Source of the DNA: Hymenobacter nitidus
Lineage (GTDB): Bacteria > Bacteroidota > Bacteroidia > Cytophagales > Hymenobacteraceae
Direction: 5' to 3'
Assembly (NCBI RefSeq): GCF_020447315.1
Contig: NZ_JAJADQ010000006.1
Location: 1-64,000, forward strand
Length of the DNA: 64,000 nucleotides
The notes under the pieces were generated by a model. That model had not been told where the DNA came from. It saw only the letters and a program-made list of their open reading frames with translations, and made no database searches. Shown here piece after piece: positions 34,843 through 43,592 of this stretch (position 1 is its first letter; each line of letters opens with the position of its first letter). Both the position numbers and the translations under genes were made by a program.

Positions 34843-35352
34843 CTACAAGCCGTGCTGCCTGAGAATTTCCTCTTCTGCTTTGCTTATATCTACTAAAGCG
34901 AATCCAGACTGGTCGGTGATGCTCATTTCATCCAGCGCATCTACAATGTCTTGGTATTTGGCGTCGTCGGATGGCTTGATTAACACGGTTAGTTTACCGG
35001 ATTCACGCTTTTGCTTCAGCAACACCTGTCGGAGGCCAGTGGAAGCAAAATCTGTTATACGTACTTCAGGCTTTTCTCCCTCTCTCAGCAAACCAGGATA
35101 GTACCAAACCTTGCCATGCTTGCCCAGCACTATCGTCATTACATCCGTCAGGTTGCAAAGGGGCCCGTTATCCTCAGCCCTTTTCACCGGCATCGTCAAT
35201 TGCAATACGGTCGTCTTGGTAAAGTCGGAGGCCAGCAGAAAGAAAGTCACCAGCAGAAAGCCCAGACCCACCATTGGCGTCATATCCGGGTGCAGAATGC
35301 GGCGGAAATTGCGGCGGCTGGAGCGCGGGGCAGTGGTTGGGACGTTGGCCAT
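34843..35352 (-). CDS. Orphan ExbD/TolR-like protein lacking the channel aspartate
   Basis: A 169-residue protein with one N-terminal helix and a periplasmic domain of the ExbD/TolR fold (LTVLIKPSDDAKYQDIVDALDEM near 125). ExbD normally has MTPMVDLGFLL, where the aspartate carries protons. Here the codon is GGT and the motif reads MTPMVGLGFLL. No exbB, tonB or second exbD gene is nearby, and its base composition is less GC-rich than its neighbours. It may be a non-channel paralogue or a decaying copy. It converges on the GDYXXLXY gene. Confidence 0.85.
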   Translation of the reverse strand: MANVPTTAPRSSRRNFRRILHPDMTPMVGLGFLLVTFFLLASDFTKTTVLQLTMPVKRAEDNGPLCNLTDVMTIVLGKHGKVWYYPGLLREGEKPEVRITDFASTGLRQVLLKQKRESGKLTVLIKPSDDAKYQDIVDALDEMSITDQSGFALVDISKAEEEILRQHGL

Positions 35353-35417
35353 AGCACGTAAGGTATAGAAAGCTGACGTTCAGGCAACGGCCGGCTCTAG
35401 TGGTTTGTTGTGGGCCG

Positions 35418-35996
35418 CTACTTCTCGAAGCGCCACACACGGGTGGGCGTCACGCAGCAGTGCAGGCGCACGTCGCCTTCCCAGGCATCGGCAATGTGCC
35501 GCACAGGCTCTTCCAAAGACAGGCCGATGAGCAGCACGTCGGGGCGGCACTGCTGCAAAAACCGGTCGTAGAAGCCTTTGCCGTAGCCCACGCGGTTGCC
35601 GGCTTCATCAAAGGCCAGCAGGGGCAGTAGCACGGCATCCAGCTCCTCGGGAGCTACTTCCTCGGCATTCAGGGGCTCGGGCACGTCCCAGGCGTTTTCC
35701 GCCAGCTCGGTGTGGGGCGTGAGCAGGTAGTGGCGCAGCGAGAGGCCGTCTTCCTGCATCACGGGCACTACCACGCGCACCGCCGGAAAATCGCGCCAGA
35801 AGCGGCGGATGATGCACCACGTATCCAGCTCACGCTGCCGCTGAATGGGCAGAAATACGTGCACGGTCTGCAGGCGGGTCAGGTAGGCTTCCTTGAACAG
35901 GCGCGCGGCCACCTGCTGGCTGCGCGCTACCAGCTCCAGATCCGACATGGCCCGGCGCCAGGTGAGCATCTGCCGGCGCAGTTCACTTTTTAACAT
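35418..35996 (-). CDS. fau: 5-formyltetrahydrofolate cyclo-ligase
   Basis: A 192-residue enzyme that converts 5-formyl-THF to 5,10-methenyl-THF with ATP. The ATP/folate motif GYGKGFYDRFL is near 138, and FLPIQRQRELDT near 48 and LLPLLAFDEAGNRVG near 124 fit the family. The 19 bases that include its start codon are duplicated in tandem just upstream, creating a second ATG out of frame that begins an 11-codon reading frame (stop included) overlapping the true start. This could lower or tune translation. Confidence 0.93.
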   Translation of the reverse strand: MLKSELRRQMLTWRRAMSDLELVARSQQVAARLFKEAYLTRLQTVHVFLPIQRQRELDTWCIIRRFWRDFPAVRVVVPVMQEDGLSLRHYLLTPHTELAENAWDVPEPLNAEEVAPEELDAVLLPLLAFDEAGNRVGYGKGFYDRFLQQCRPDVLLIGLSLEEPVRHIADAWEGDVRLHCCVTPTRVWRFEK

Positions 35997-36026
35997 AAAG
36001 CAACAGATTTAACATAAAGCAACAGA
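35989..36026 (-). repeat. 19-base tandem duplication over the fau start
   Basis: TTTAACATAAAGCAACAGA occurs twice head to tail (35989-36007 and 36008-36026) with no mismatch. On the minus strand each copy holds ATGTTAAA. The inner ATG (35996) starts fau; the outer ATG (36015) opens a short frame ending TGA at 35983, inside fau. Confidence 0.9.
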
Positions 36027-36123
36027 GGGCATTAAAAGGTACGGGGTGTATTGTTGGGGCTGGTAGGTCTGCACAGATACGTAATAGTTGCAGTTGGGCT
36101 GCTTTCACAGCCTAACTGCGCCC

Positions 36124-37068
36124 TCAGGGCCGGGCCAGCGCGCCGCCTTTGCGAAACGCCCGCATGGCCTTGGGCGAATCCAGCCCGAAATAGGCCCACG
36201 GGTACACGGGCACCCGGTTCCCAAGCTGATCGAGCAGCCGGTCGCGCTTCTCCCGCTCGCCCAACAGGTGCCAGAGGTAGGCCAGGTTGTTATTCGCATA
36301 CACAGATACCAGCGAAGAGTTGACGGGCAGGGCGGGCAACGCCAGCAGCTGGGCCACACCTGCCCGGTTTTCGGCGTACCACTTCCGCTGGGCACTGCGG
36401 GCATCTTCGGTATCGAAATCATCGAAAACCTCGACCAGATACATGGCCAGCAAGGCGTAGCGCATGGCCGGCAGCTCGACTGCATCAACAAACGCCCGCA
36501 GCTCGTCCTTACTACCCAGCCACTTCGCCGACAGTACCTTGAACAGGTGGTGGTAGGCCCAAAACTTGGTTTCGTCGAGGGCCGTGCTGTGGGTGAAGCT
36601 GTCGAGGGCCTTATCTTTCTCGCTGAATCCCATCCACACGCGCACCAGCCGAGCCTGGGCTTCGCTCCCAAACGCGGGGTTGGCAAAGGGCCGGTTCAGG
36701 CTTTGCTCGGCTAAGCTCAGGTAATGCCCGAAGCCGTCTACCTCAGCCGTGGTAAGCTGATTGCCCCACTTGCCGGTGCGCGCTTCCCAGGCCAGAAACA
36801 GGTACCAGGCCCCGGCCAGCAGGTGCCCAAACTCGCTGGCCGCGGCTACGGCGTAGCGGGTTACTTCCTCGTGGTGCTGGTGCGAGAGGCAAATACCATC
36901 GAGCAGCCGGGAAAGCGCATCGCCGGGCAAGGCCTGCGCCGTAGCTTCCACCGCCGCCCACTGCTGCCGCCGAACCAGGGCATCGATACCGTATTCGGCT
37001 TTCAGGCCAAAGGATAAGTCGCGCTCTTCCGGCTTGGCAGAGAAAAGAGAGGAGAAGAAGGAAAGCAT
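36124..37068 (-). CDS. Uncharacterised helical protein
   Basis: A 314-residue, mostly alpha-helical soluble protein without signal peptide. It resembles helical-repeat (TPR-like) proteins in rhythm: QWAAVEATAQAL near 35, RLVRVWMGFSEKDKALDSF near 140 and NNLAYLWHLLGEREKRDRLL near 268. It recalls DUF4034-type proteins, but I cannot name the family safely. It lies upstream of fau and downstream of bshC on the same strand, with gaps of 127 and 65 bases. Function unknown. Confidence 0.7.
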   Translation of the reverse strand: MLSFFSSLFSAKPEERDLSFGLKAEYGIDALVRRQQWAAVEATAQALPGDALSRLLDGICLSHQHHEEVTRYAVAAASEFGHLLAGAWYLFLAWEARTGKWGNQLTTAEVDGFGHYLSLAEQSLNRPFANPAFGSEAQARLVRVWMGFSEKDKALDSFTHSTALDETKFWAYHHLFKVLSAKWLGSKDELRAFVDAVELPAMRYALLAMYLVEVFDDFDTEDARSAQRKWYAENRAGVAQLLALPALPVNSSLVSVYANNNLAYLWHLLGEREKRDRLLDQLGNRVPVYPWAYFGLDSPKAMRAFRKGGALARP

Positions 37069-37133
37069 CCGGCGCTAAAAGGTTATAGCGCCTAATATAG
37101 GGTGGTATTTTCAGTTCGCCTGCTACCCCCTGC

Positions 37134-38714
37134 CTACTCTTCCTCCACAATAGCAAACTCCAGGGCCAGGGGCTCGAATGCCGCCAGCAGCTGGGTGATG
37201 AATGCGGGGTTGTTGATCAGAATAGACAGCACGTTGTCGACGCGCTCCTGCAGGTCGCCGCTAGGGAAAAGCTTGTCTTTCACGGCCGTAAGCTGAGAGT
37301 AGGCCGTTTCGTGCTTGGCTTCGGCGGCCTTGCTCAGGCGCTTTTCCAGGCCGGCCAGGCCACCGGCGGTTTTCTGGGCTTCGGCGGCCACGGTTTTCAC
37401 CAGCGTGGGGTCGAGGCGCTGGGCCAGGTCGGTGATTTGCTTGAAGGCGGCGGCTATGGCCTGCTGCTGCTCGCTCAAACTGATTTCTTCCTGCCCCAGG
37501 GTGGCGCCCACCTGCTTTTTAAGCTCGGGCAGGGGCCGGAACACGTCGGCGGGCGTGAGGCCCAGCTTGCGCAGCTTGCCCGCGTTGGCCTTGCCCAGGT
37601 ACAGGGCCGAGTTGCGCAGCAGCAGCATCGGGAAGGGCACTTGGTTGTCGCTGAACACTTGCTTAAGCTGAAACCAGTAGGCCACTTCCGCCCCGCCGCC
37701 AATGTAGCAGAGGTTGGGCAGCAGCATTTCCTGGTACAAAGGCCGCAGCACCACATTGGGGCTGAAGCACTCGGGCTGACGGCGAGCCAGCTCCAGCAGC
37801 TCATCCTGGGTGTAGCACAGCTCGGTGTTGCGCACGGCATAACAGTCGCCGTCCAGTTCGATTCGCTCCCGCTTGCCTTGGTTGGTCAGGAAAAACAGAT
37901 TCAGGGGGCGGGAATAAATCTGGGGCTTGTAGCCGGCGGCTTCGAGTTGGGTGTTAGTGGCCTGCACGGCGGTATTCGACGCCTGCTCCCGGATTTCGCG
38001 CTCCAGCACCGGCACCAGGGCCTGCTTCAGCGCGGTACTGTCGCCGTCGATGCTCACCAGGCCGTACTCACCAAACAGGGCGTGCGTCAGGCGGCGGGTG
38101 GCCTCGGTGAGGGTACCGCCGGCCTGGTAGGCCTCCCGGAACTCGCCCGGCACGTCGGCGGGCAGCTGGTCGAGCACCTGCGCCGCGAGGCCGTCGAGTT
38201 TCATCCGGCCCACCGGGCCGCCCACCTGCTCGCTCTGCCACTCGTGCTTTTTGCCAAAGAGGTGGAAGTGGTTGATTTCGGCGAAGTCGTGGTCTTCGGT
38301 GGCCATCCAGTACACCGGCACGAAGTCGTACTGCGGGTACCGGGCCTTCAGCTGCTGGCTCAGCTTAAGCGTGCTGACGATTTTATAGATAAAGTAGAGC
38401 GGCCCGGTGAGCAGGTTGAGTTGGTGGCCGGTGGTGACGGTGAAGGTCGTGTCCTTACTCAGCAGCGCCAGATTGGCGGCCACGGCCGGGTGCACCTCGC
38501 CTAGGCCCTGGTACTGCTCCTGCAGGGCTGCTACCAGCCGTTGCCGGGCCTCGGGCGAGTACGCAGCTTGCTTCTCGGCTATCTGGGCTGCAAATTCCTC
38601 CAGCTGCGGAAACCGGTGGTAATAGGGCTGCAGGGCGGGCTTTTGCGCAATGTAGTCGGCAAGAAAGGACGAGAAGGCACCCGTGGCGGCGTAGCTAAGA
38701 TGATGCAGAGGCAT
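37134..38714 (-). CDS. bshC: Bacillithiol biosynthesis cysteine-adding enzyme
   Basis: A 526-residue enzyme that adds cysteine to glucosaminyl-malate in the last step of bacillithiol synthesis. The active-site region is TVTTGHQLNLLTGPLYFIYK near 100, followed by PVYWMATEDHDFAEINHF near 132, and the C-terminal coiled coil lies near 405-500. The ATG at 38714 (MPLHHLSYAATGAF) gives the family start; the longer in-frame start at 38804 adds a segment that does not match. No bshA or bshB gene is nearby. Confidence 0.94.
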   Translation of the reverse strand: MPLHHLSYAATGAFSSFLADYIAQKPALQPYYHRFPQLEEFAAQIAEKQAAYSPEARQRLVAALQEQYQGLGEVHPAVAANLALLSKDTTFTVTTGHQLNLLTGPLYFIYKIVSTLKLSQQLKARYPQYDFVPVYWMATEDHDFAEINHFHLFGKKHEWQSEQVGGPVGRMKLDGLAAQVLDQLPADVPGEFREAYQAGGTLTEATRRLTHALFGEYGLVSIDGDSTALKQALVPVLEREIREQASNTAVQATNTQLEAAGYKPQIYSRPLNLFFLTNQGKRERIELDGDCYAVRNTELCYTQDELLELARRQPECFSPNVVLRPLYQEMLLPNLCYIGGGAEVAYWFQLKQVFSDNQVPFPMLLLRNSALYLGKANAGKLRKLGLTPADVFRPLPELKKQVGATLGQEEISLSEQQQAIAAAFKQITDLAQRLDPTLVKTVAAEAQKTAGGLAGLEKRLSKAAEAKHETAYSQLTAVKDKLFPSGDLQERVDNVLSILINNPAFITQLLAAFEPLALEFAIVEEE

Positions 38715-38861
38715 AAGGCAGGAGAACAATTGGCGGTGCAAGGTCCGCAAAAAAATTACAGGGAAGGGGCAAGTTCCGGCCCTGCCGGCCGCACCTGGCA
38801 GCACTTTTTGCTGTTGACCAGGCTTTACGTCCGTCTTGAATAGAGGTCAAACCACGTCCGC

Positions 38862-39077
38862 ATGAATCTGTTTCAGCTCCTGGGTTTGTGGCTGCTCATT
38901 GTAGTGCCCCTACCCTGGATTTATACGCTCCTGTACATTCAAAAAGGCTACTTTCCGGGGCGGTGGGAAAAGCGCCGCTGGTTCCATACCGTACTCACTC
39001 AGCCCGTTATCGGCCTGGTGCTCTACTGGACCAAAGGCCAGCGCCGCCGCCGGTCCAAACGAAAAAAAGCTGCCTGA
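38862..39077 (+). CDS. Small basic membrane protein
   Basis: A 71-residue protein with one strong helix (residues 6-28) and a second weaker one near 44-58, ending in a very basic tail (KGQRRRRSKRKKAA). No family is recognised. The last codons form the 5-prime arm of its own terminator hairpin, with the stop codon in the loop. Confidence 0.65.
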   Translation: MNLFQLLGLWLLIVVPLPWIYTLLYIQKGYFPGRWEKRRWFHTVLTQPVIGLVLYWTKGQRRRRSKRKKAA

Positions 39078-39092
39078 ACGGGCAGCTTTTTT
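39062..39092 (+). terminator. Terminator overlapping the end of the small membrane protein gene
   Basis: The stem AAAAAGCTGCC / GGGCAGCTTTTT has the TGA stop in its 5-base loop. A and T runs make it usable for the convergent rimO as well. Confidence 0.8.
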
Positions 39093-39115
39093 CTTGAGCG
39101 GGGTAGCCGAAGTAC

Positions 39116-40429
39116 TTATACCAGCTTGCCGTACAGGTCGAAGTCCGAGGCGTCGGTAATCTGCACGTTGGCAAAGCCGCCGATGGACACGTAAGTATCG
39201 GGCGTGGCCGGCACCAGCACTTCGTTGTCGACTTCGGGCGAGTCGAACTCGGTGCGGCCCACGAAGTAGCCGCTTTCCTTGCGGTCGAACAGCACTTTGT
39301 AGACGTTGCCCACTTTCTGCTCGTTCAGCTCCATCGAAATACCCTGCTGCAGCTCCATGATCTGGTCGGCGCGGCTTTGCTTCACCTCGGCGGGCACGTC
39401 GTCGGCCAGGGAGTGGGAGTGGGTATTTTCCTCGTGCGAGTAGGTGAAGATGCCCAGGCGCTCAAACTTGGTTTTCTCCACGAAGTCGTAGAGCTCCTCG
39501 AAATCCTGCTGGGTTTCGCCGGGGTGGCCAGCAATAAGCGTGGTGCGCAACGCAATATCGGGCACGCGCTGCCGGATGGTATCCACCAGCTCCACCGTGC
39601 GGCGCTTGCTGATGCCGCGGCGCATGGTCTTGAGCATATTGTCGCTGATATGCTGCAGGGGCATATCCAGGTACTTGCAGATGTTGTCGCGCTCCATCAT
39701 TACGTCCAGCGCGTCCAGCGGGAACTGCGACGGATAGGCGTACTGCAGCCGGATCCAGTCGATGCCGTTCACGTCGGAGAGGTTGCGCAGCAGGTCGGCC
39801 AGCTTCCGCTCCCCGTAGGCTTCCAGGCCGTAGTAAGTCAGGTCCTGGGCAATGAGAATCAGCTCCTTGGTCCCCATCGAGGCCAGGCGCTTGGCTTCCT
39901 TCACCAGGTCTTCGATGGGCCGGTCCACGTGCTTGCCGCGCATCAGCGGGATGGCGCAGAACGAGCAGGGCCGGTTGCAGCCCTCGGCAATCTTGAAGTA
40001 GGCGTAGTGCCGGGGGGTGGTAATGAGCCGCTCGCCCACCAGCTCGTGCCGGTAGTCGGCCTCCAGGGTTTTCATCAGCTGGGGCAGTTCCAGGGTGCCG
40101 AAGTAGGCGTCTACCTGCGGAATTTCCACTTCCAGCTCGTCCTTGTAGCGCTGCGAGAGGCAGCCCGTCACGTAGAGCTTGTCCAGCTTACCGGCTTCCT
40201 TCTCGTCGGCGTAGCGCAGGATGGTGTCGATGCTTTCCTGCTTGGCGTTGTCGATAAAGCCGCAGGTGTTGATAATCACGATGTTGGCGTCGCTCTTCTT
40301 GGCCTCGTGGGTTACCTGGAAATTGTTGGCCTGCAGCTGGCCCATCAGCACCTCCGAATCGACGAGGTTTTTGGAACAGCCCAGGGTAATGACGTTGACT
40401 TTATTAGCCAGCTGGCTTCTTACTTTCAT
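39116..40429 (-). CDS. rimO: Ribosomal protein S12 methylthiotransferase
   Basis: A 437-residue radical-SAM enzyme that adds a methylthio group to an aspartate of S12. The N-terminal cluster motif is TLGCSKNLVDSE near 15, with NTCGFIDNAKQES near 48 and TGCLSQRY near 80. The radical-SAM site is GCNRPCSFCAIP near 148. The last 70 residues form a TRAM domain. The ATG at 40429 is preceded by a TACCTTTG box. It lies near ftsY, a common Bacteroidota arrangement, but an acyltransferase gene separates them here. Confidence 0.96.
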   Translation of the reverse strand: MKVRSQLANKVNVITLGCSKNLVDSEVLMGQLQANNFQVTHEAKKSDANIVIINTCGFIDNAKQESIDTILRYADEKEAGKLDKLYVTGCLSQRYKDELEVEIPQVDAYFGTLELPQLMKTLEADYRHELVGERLITTPRHYAYFKIAEGCNRPCSFCAIPLMRGKHVDRPIEDLVKEAKRLASMGTKELILIAQDLTYYGLEAYGERKLADLLRNLSDVNGIDWIRLQYAYPSQFPLDALDVMMERDNICKYLDMPLQHISDNMLKTMRRGISKRRTVELVDTIRQRVPDIALRTTLIAGHPGETQQDFEELYDFVEKTKFERLGIFTYSHEENTHSHSLADDVPAEVKQSRADQIMELQQGISMELNEQKVGNVYKVLFDRKESGYFVGRTEFDSPEVDNEVLVPATPDTYVSIGGFANVQITDASDFDLYGKLV

Positions 40430-40512
40430 GCGAATGAGATAAGCGGGTAGGCGGGCAATTTCTTCACAGTGAGAAGCTTGCCCGCTTGGCACCCACGACG
40501 AATTTCGGACCG

Positions 40513-40520
40513 CAAAGGTA
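40513..40520 (-). promoter_or_regulatory. -7 promoter box of rimO
   Basis: Minus-strand TACCTTTG is an exact TAnnTTTG match 83 bases before the ATG at 40429. No TTTG at the usual -33 distance. Confidence 0.5.
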
Positions 40521-40577
40521 CGCAGGAGCCAACGCCTTTTCCTACTCGCTTTGTTCCTTTTCCCAGCCAGGCTCTGG

Positions 40578-41729
40578 CTAGAAGCCCCGGCCGCCGGTCA
40601 GCACCCCGTACACGCCCGGCAGCAGGCGCCGTAGCCCCGCGCCCAGCAGCACGGCCGTCAGCACCACTGCCAGCGGCAGCAGCAGGTATACCCATAGGTT
40701 TTGGCCGGGCCAGCGCCGCACGGCGGCCTCGGTAGCGTAGTTTACCAAGGGCACGTGCAGGACATAAATCATGAACGAGAAGCTCGTCAGCCATACAAAC
40801 CAGCGCTGGCGCATAGCTCCGCGCACCACAGCATCGGTGCCAAACCACATGACCAGCACGCCCAACGCTTCGGCAGTTTTGTGCAGCAGCAGCATGGGAA
40901 TAAACGGCGGGTGGTCGGTAGCAAAAGCCAGGTATGTTTTGCCGCTTAATAAGACTAACCATACTACGGCCAGCGGACCCGGCCGTAGCCAGCGCGGGGG
41001 CGTGAGCAGGTTCACGTCGCGCTTCTGCAACCAGATACCCAGGGCAAAAAACACCAATCCCGTGCCCTCAAACAGCGGCGGCACGCTGATGTCGAGCAGC
41101 CATAGCAACCCGGCCACGCCGAAATAGATTTTGGGCACCTGCAGCACGGCCTTGCGCAGCCACGGATAGGCCAGGTTATACACTAGCAGACTACGCAAAA
41201 ACCAGAGCTGAAACGGGACCGGCAGCAGCAGCCACCGCAGCAGCAGCTCTCCCGGACTATAGCCGCTCACCAGCGGATTATCAGGTCCGAAAACGCTCAG
41301 TTCGGCGGCCAGCACCAGCTGCCGGGTGGGCGCATACTGCTCCAGGGCCCAGGTTAGGCCCAGCCCGAAGGCGCTCCACAGTAGGTAGGGCACTAGCAAC
41401 GTCCTTACCCGCCGCTGCACCCGGATCTTGTGCGGCTCCCGACCGTCGTGCCAGGTAAACAGGTAGCCGGAAATGGCAAACAGAATCGGGATGCGGAAGC
41501 GCAGCAGTCCGTTGGCCAGGAAATACTGCAACCAGGTGCCCACCGACAACGGCTCGTCTACCGGCGTCCAGGGCTGCAGGTAGCGGGAGTGCAGGTTATA
41601 GCCGTGCACGTATACCAGCAGCACCATGGCGACTAACGACCAGAACCGGAGTTTCTGGCTTAGAAAGGAATCAAGGCGGGCCGGGGCAACTTCGGCAACT
41701 GGCACGTCAGGAGAGGAAAGAGGCTGCAT
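40578..41729 (-). CDS. Acyltransferase family 3 membrane protein
   Basis: A 383-residue protein with about ten helices of the OafA/acyltransferase 3 family: RFWSLVAMVLLVYVHGYN near 29 with the family histidine, FRIPILFAISGYLF near 77 and RVRTLLVPYLLWS near 105. Such proteins transfer acetyl or other acyl groups to sugars and surface polymers. It sits between rimO and ftsY, which are usually close together, so it looks like an insertion into that neighbourhood. Substrate unknown. Confidence 0.87.
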   Translation of the reverse strand: MQPLSSPDVPVAEVAPARLDSFLSQKLRFWSLVAMVLLVYVHGYNLHSRYLQPWTPVDEPLSVGTWLQYFLANGLLRFRIPILFAISGYLFTWHDGREPHKIRVQRRVRTLLVPYLLWSAFGLGLTWALEQYAPTRQLVLAAELSVFGPDNPLVSGYSPGELLLRWLLLPVPFQLWFLRSLLVYNLAYPWLRKAVLQVPKIYFGVAGLLWLLDISVPPLFEGTGLVFFALGIWLQKRDVNLLTPPRWLRPGPLAVVWLVLLSGKTYLAFATDHPPFIPMLLLHKTAEALGVLVMWFGTDAVVRGAMRQRWFVWLTSFSFMIYVLHVPLVNYATEAAVRRWPGQNLWVYLLLPLAVVLTAVLLGAGLRRLLPGVYGVLTGGRGF

Positions 41730-41820
41730 ACCCTAGCAGATACCGAAGCCGGCTGTAGCGTTGCCTATATATAGCACATATAATATGCGTGCTTGGATAT
41801 ATTCCGCCGATTGCCCAAAC

Positions 41821-41856
41821 AAAAACCCCGGCCGTGACGAGCACAGCCGGGGCTTG
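41821..41856 (-). terminator. Terminator of ftsY
   Basis: Minus-strand stem CCCCGGCTGTG / CACGGCCGGGG (one G-T pair), a 5-base loop and TTTTTGTTT follow the ftsY stop. Confidence 0.82.
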
Positions 41857-41876
41857 AAATAAGCGAAGTAGAAGGT

Positions 41877-42857
41877 CTACTTCTTCGAAAACAGCGAGTT
41901 GACGTAGGTATGCCGGTCAAACAGCTGCAAATCGGTCATCTTCTCCCCCACCCCGATGTAGCGTACCGGAATGTTGAACTGGTCGGAGATGCCGATAACC
42001 ACGCCGCCCTTGGCCGTGCCGTCGAGCTTGGTAATGGCCAGGGCCGATACCTCGGTGGCTTTGGTGAATTCCTTGGCCTGCAAAAAGGCGTTCTGCCCCG
42101 TGCTGCCATCGAGCACCAGCAGCACCTCGTGCGGCGCATCCGGAATTACCTTCTGCATCACGCGCTTAATCTTGCTCAGCTCGTTCATCAGGTTCACCTT
42201 GTTGTGCAGGCGGCCGGCCGTGTCGATAATGACCACGTCGGCGCCCATTTCCACACCTTTCTGCACCGCATCGTAGGCTACCGAAGCCGGGTCGGTGTTC
42301 ATGCCGTGGGAAATAACCGGGACGCCCACGCGCTGCCCCCAGATGATGAGCTGGTCGACGGCGGCGGCGCGGAAGGTATCGGCAGCGCCGAGCACTACTT
42401 TCTTGCCGGCCGAGTGGAAGCGGTGGGCCAGCTTGCCGATGGTCGTGGTTTTGCCCACGCCGTTCACGCCCACTACCATAATCACGAAGGGGTGGCCGGG
42501 GCTGTCGGCCCGGTCGAGAATGGCGCGCGAGCCGGTGGCGGCGCTGTTGCCGTCGAGCAGGCCGGCAATTTCCTCGCGCAGGATGCGGTCCAGCTCCGAG
42601 GTACTCACGTATTTGTCGCGGGCCACGCGCTTCTCGATGCGGTCAATGACCTTCACCGTGGTTTCGATGCCCACGTCGGCGTGTACCAGTACGCTTTCCA
42701 GGTCGTCGAGTACGGCTTCGTCCACCGTGGCTTTGCCCACGACGGCCTTGCTGAGCTGGTCAAAAAAGCTGGTTTTGGTCTTTTCCAAGCCTTTGTCCAG
42801 CGACTCCTGCTGCTCCTTGCTCTCCTTGTCCTTCTTAAAGAAATCGAAAAGTCCCAT
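41877..42857 (-). CDS. ftsY: Signal recognition particle receptor FtsY
   Basis: A 326-residue SRP-family GTPase that docks ribosome-SRP complexes at the membrane. After an acidic N-terminal stretch come the N domain and the G motifs: [14 protein letters not shown] near 130, [11 protein letters not shown] near 158, DTAGRLHNK near 210 and [10 protein letters not shown] near 275. A basic start ([12 protein letters not shown]) can bind membrane. Upstream lie an island of repeated words and the terminator of the DUF4295 gene, so ftsY probably has its own promoter, which I cannot locate. Confidence 0.96.
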   Translation of the reverse strand: MGLFDFFKKDKESKEQQESLDKGLEKTKTSFFDQLSKAVVGKATVDEAVLDDLESVLVHADVGIETTVKVIDRIEKRVARDKYVSTSELDRILREEIAGLLDGNSAATGSRAILDRADSPGHPFVIMVVGVNGVGKTTTIGKLAHRFHSAGKKVVLGAADTFRAAAVDQLIIWGQRVGVPVISHGMNTDPASVAYDAVQKGVEMGADVVIIDTAGRLHNKVNLMNELSKIKRVMQKVIPDAPHEVLLVLDGSTGQNAFLQAKEFTKATEVSALAITKLDGTAKGGVVIGISDQFNIPVRYIGVGEKMTDLQLFDRHTYVNSLFSKK

Positions 42858-42983
42858 TTAGTGGTGCTTAGTGCTTAGTTGTTGGTGCTTCGCCGCGCAG
42901 CAGCCACGAAACGGATGCAAGTTCGCTCTTTCTGCGCGCTTCAGTACCAAGCACTACTCGACTGAGCACTCAGCACCAGATTA
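42858..42983. repeat. Quasi-palindromic island of GTGCTTAGT words
   Basis: Positions 42858-42890 repeat GGTGCTTAGTGCTTAGT-type words. Positions 42941-42983 carry the inverse (CCAAGCACTACT, GAGCACTCAGCACC). It starts directly at the ftsY start codon. Architecture matches the islands at 14010 and 15196 although the words differ. Confidence 0.6.
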
Positions 42984-43000
42984 AAAAACCCCTAACACGC

Positions 43001-43027
43001 AAAAAAGTCCCACGGCGGCGGGACTTC
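43001..43027 (-). terminator. Terminator after the DUF4295 gene
   Basis: Minus-strand stem AAGTCCC / GGGACTT encloses GCCGCCGT-type sequence and is followed by TTTTTT. It separates the rpmG-DUF4295 unit from ftsY. Confidence 0.7.
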
Positions 43028-43059
43028 TTCACTTCATTCAGCTGCCCGAAGGCGTCGAA

Positions 43060-43221
43060 TTACTTCGTGCCGGAGGCAATGTATTCCTGCACTTTGTCAA
43101 CGGGTACCATTTCCTCGCGGAAGGTATAGGCGCCAGTCTTAGGCGACTTTACAGCGCGGATGACCTTTGCCCAGTCTTTGCCGCCTGCTACTTTCAGGGT
43201 TGCTACTACTTTCTTAGCCAT
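43060..43221 (-). CDS. DUF4295 protein
   Basis: A 53-residue basic protein (MAKKVVATLKVAGGKDWAKV at the start, ending YIASGTK), found by translating the strand directly. DUF4295 is a small family that I know from Bacteroidota next to rpmG and ftsY; ribosome association is likely but not proven here. It starts 7 bases after the rpmG stop and shares its promoter. It is a strong marker of phylum. Confidence 0.92.
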   Translation of the reverse strand: MAKKVVATLKVAGGKDWAKVIRAVKSPKTGAYTFREEMVPVDKVQEYIASGTK

Positions 43222-43228
43222 CGCTCAA

Positions 43229-43411
43229 TTACTTGATTTCCTTGTGGACGGTCATTTTCTTGAGCACGGGGTTGAACTTCTTCAACTCAACACGCTCAGG
43301 CGTATTCTTACGGTTCTTGGTGGTAATGTAGCGCGAGGTGCCCGGCATACCCGAGTTCTTGTGCTCGGTGCACTCCAGGATTACCTGCACCCGGTTTCCT
43401 TTCTTAGCCAT
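43229..43411 (-). CDS. rpmG: Ribosomal protein bL33
   Basis: A 60-residue basic protein ([20 protein letters not shown] at the start) of normal bL33 length, a component of the large ribosomal subunit near the E site. The [21 protein letters not shown] segment is typical. It has a textbook Bacteroidota promoter 30 bases upstream and is co-transcribed with DUF4295. rpmB, usually adjacent, is about 1.9 kb away. Confidence 0.97.
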   Translation of the reverse strand: MAKKGNRVQVILECTEHKNSGMPGTSRYITTKNRKNTPERVELKKFNPVLKKMTVHKEIK

Positions 43412-43440
43412 CTCGACTTGGGGTTTTGGATTAAGGACTG

Positions 43441-43471
43441 CAAAGGTACAAGTGTTTTCGGAATTGTCAAA
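43441..43471 (-). promoter_or_regulatory. Promoter of rpmG-DUF4295
   Basis: TTTG (43471-43468), a 19-base spacer and TACCTTTG (43448-43441) on the minus strand fit the Bacteroidota primary sigma consensus exactly, 29 bases before the rpmG ATG. Confidence 0.8.
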
Positions 43472-43592
43472 CCGTCAGCCAAATAGTAGCATAGATTTTT
43501 CTGATTTTCTGCCAAAAGCGCCTTGCCGCGGCCCAGTACCCGAACTAAAAACCTGAGTACCGCGGCAAATTCCGGTTCTCTAATTACCGCAA

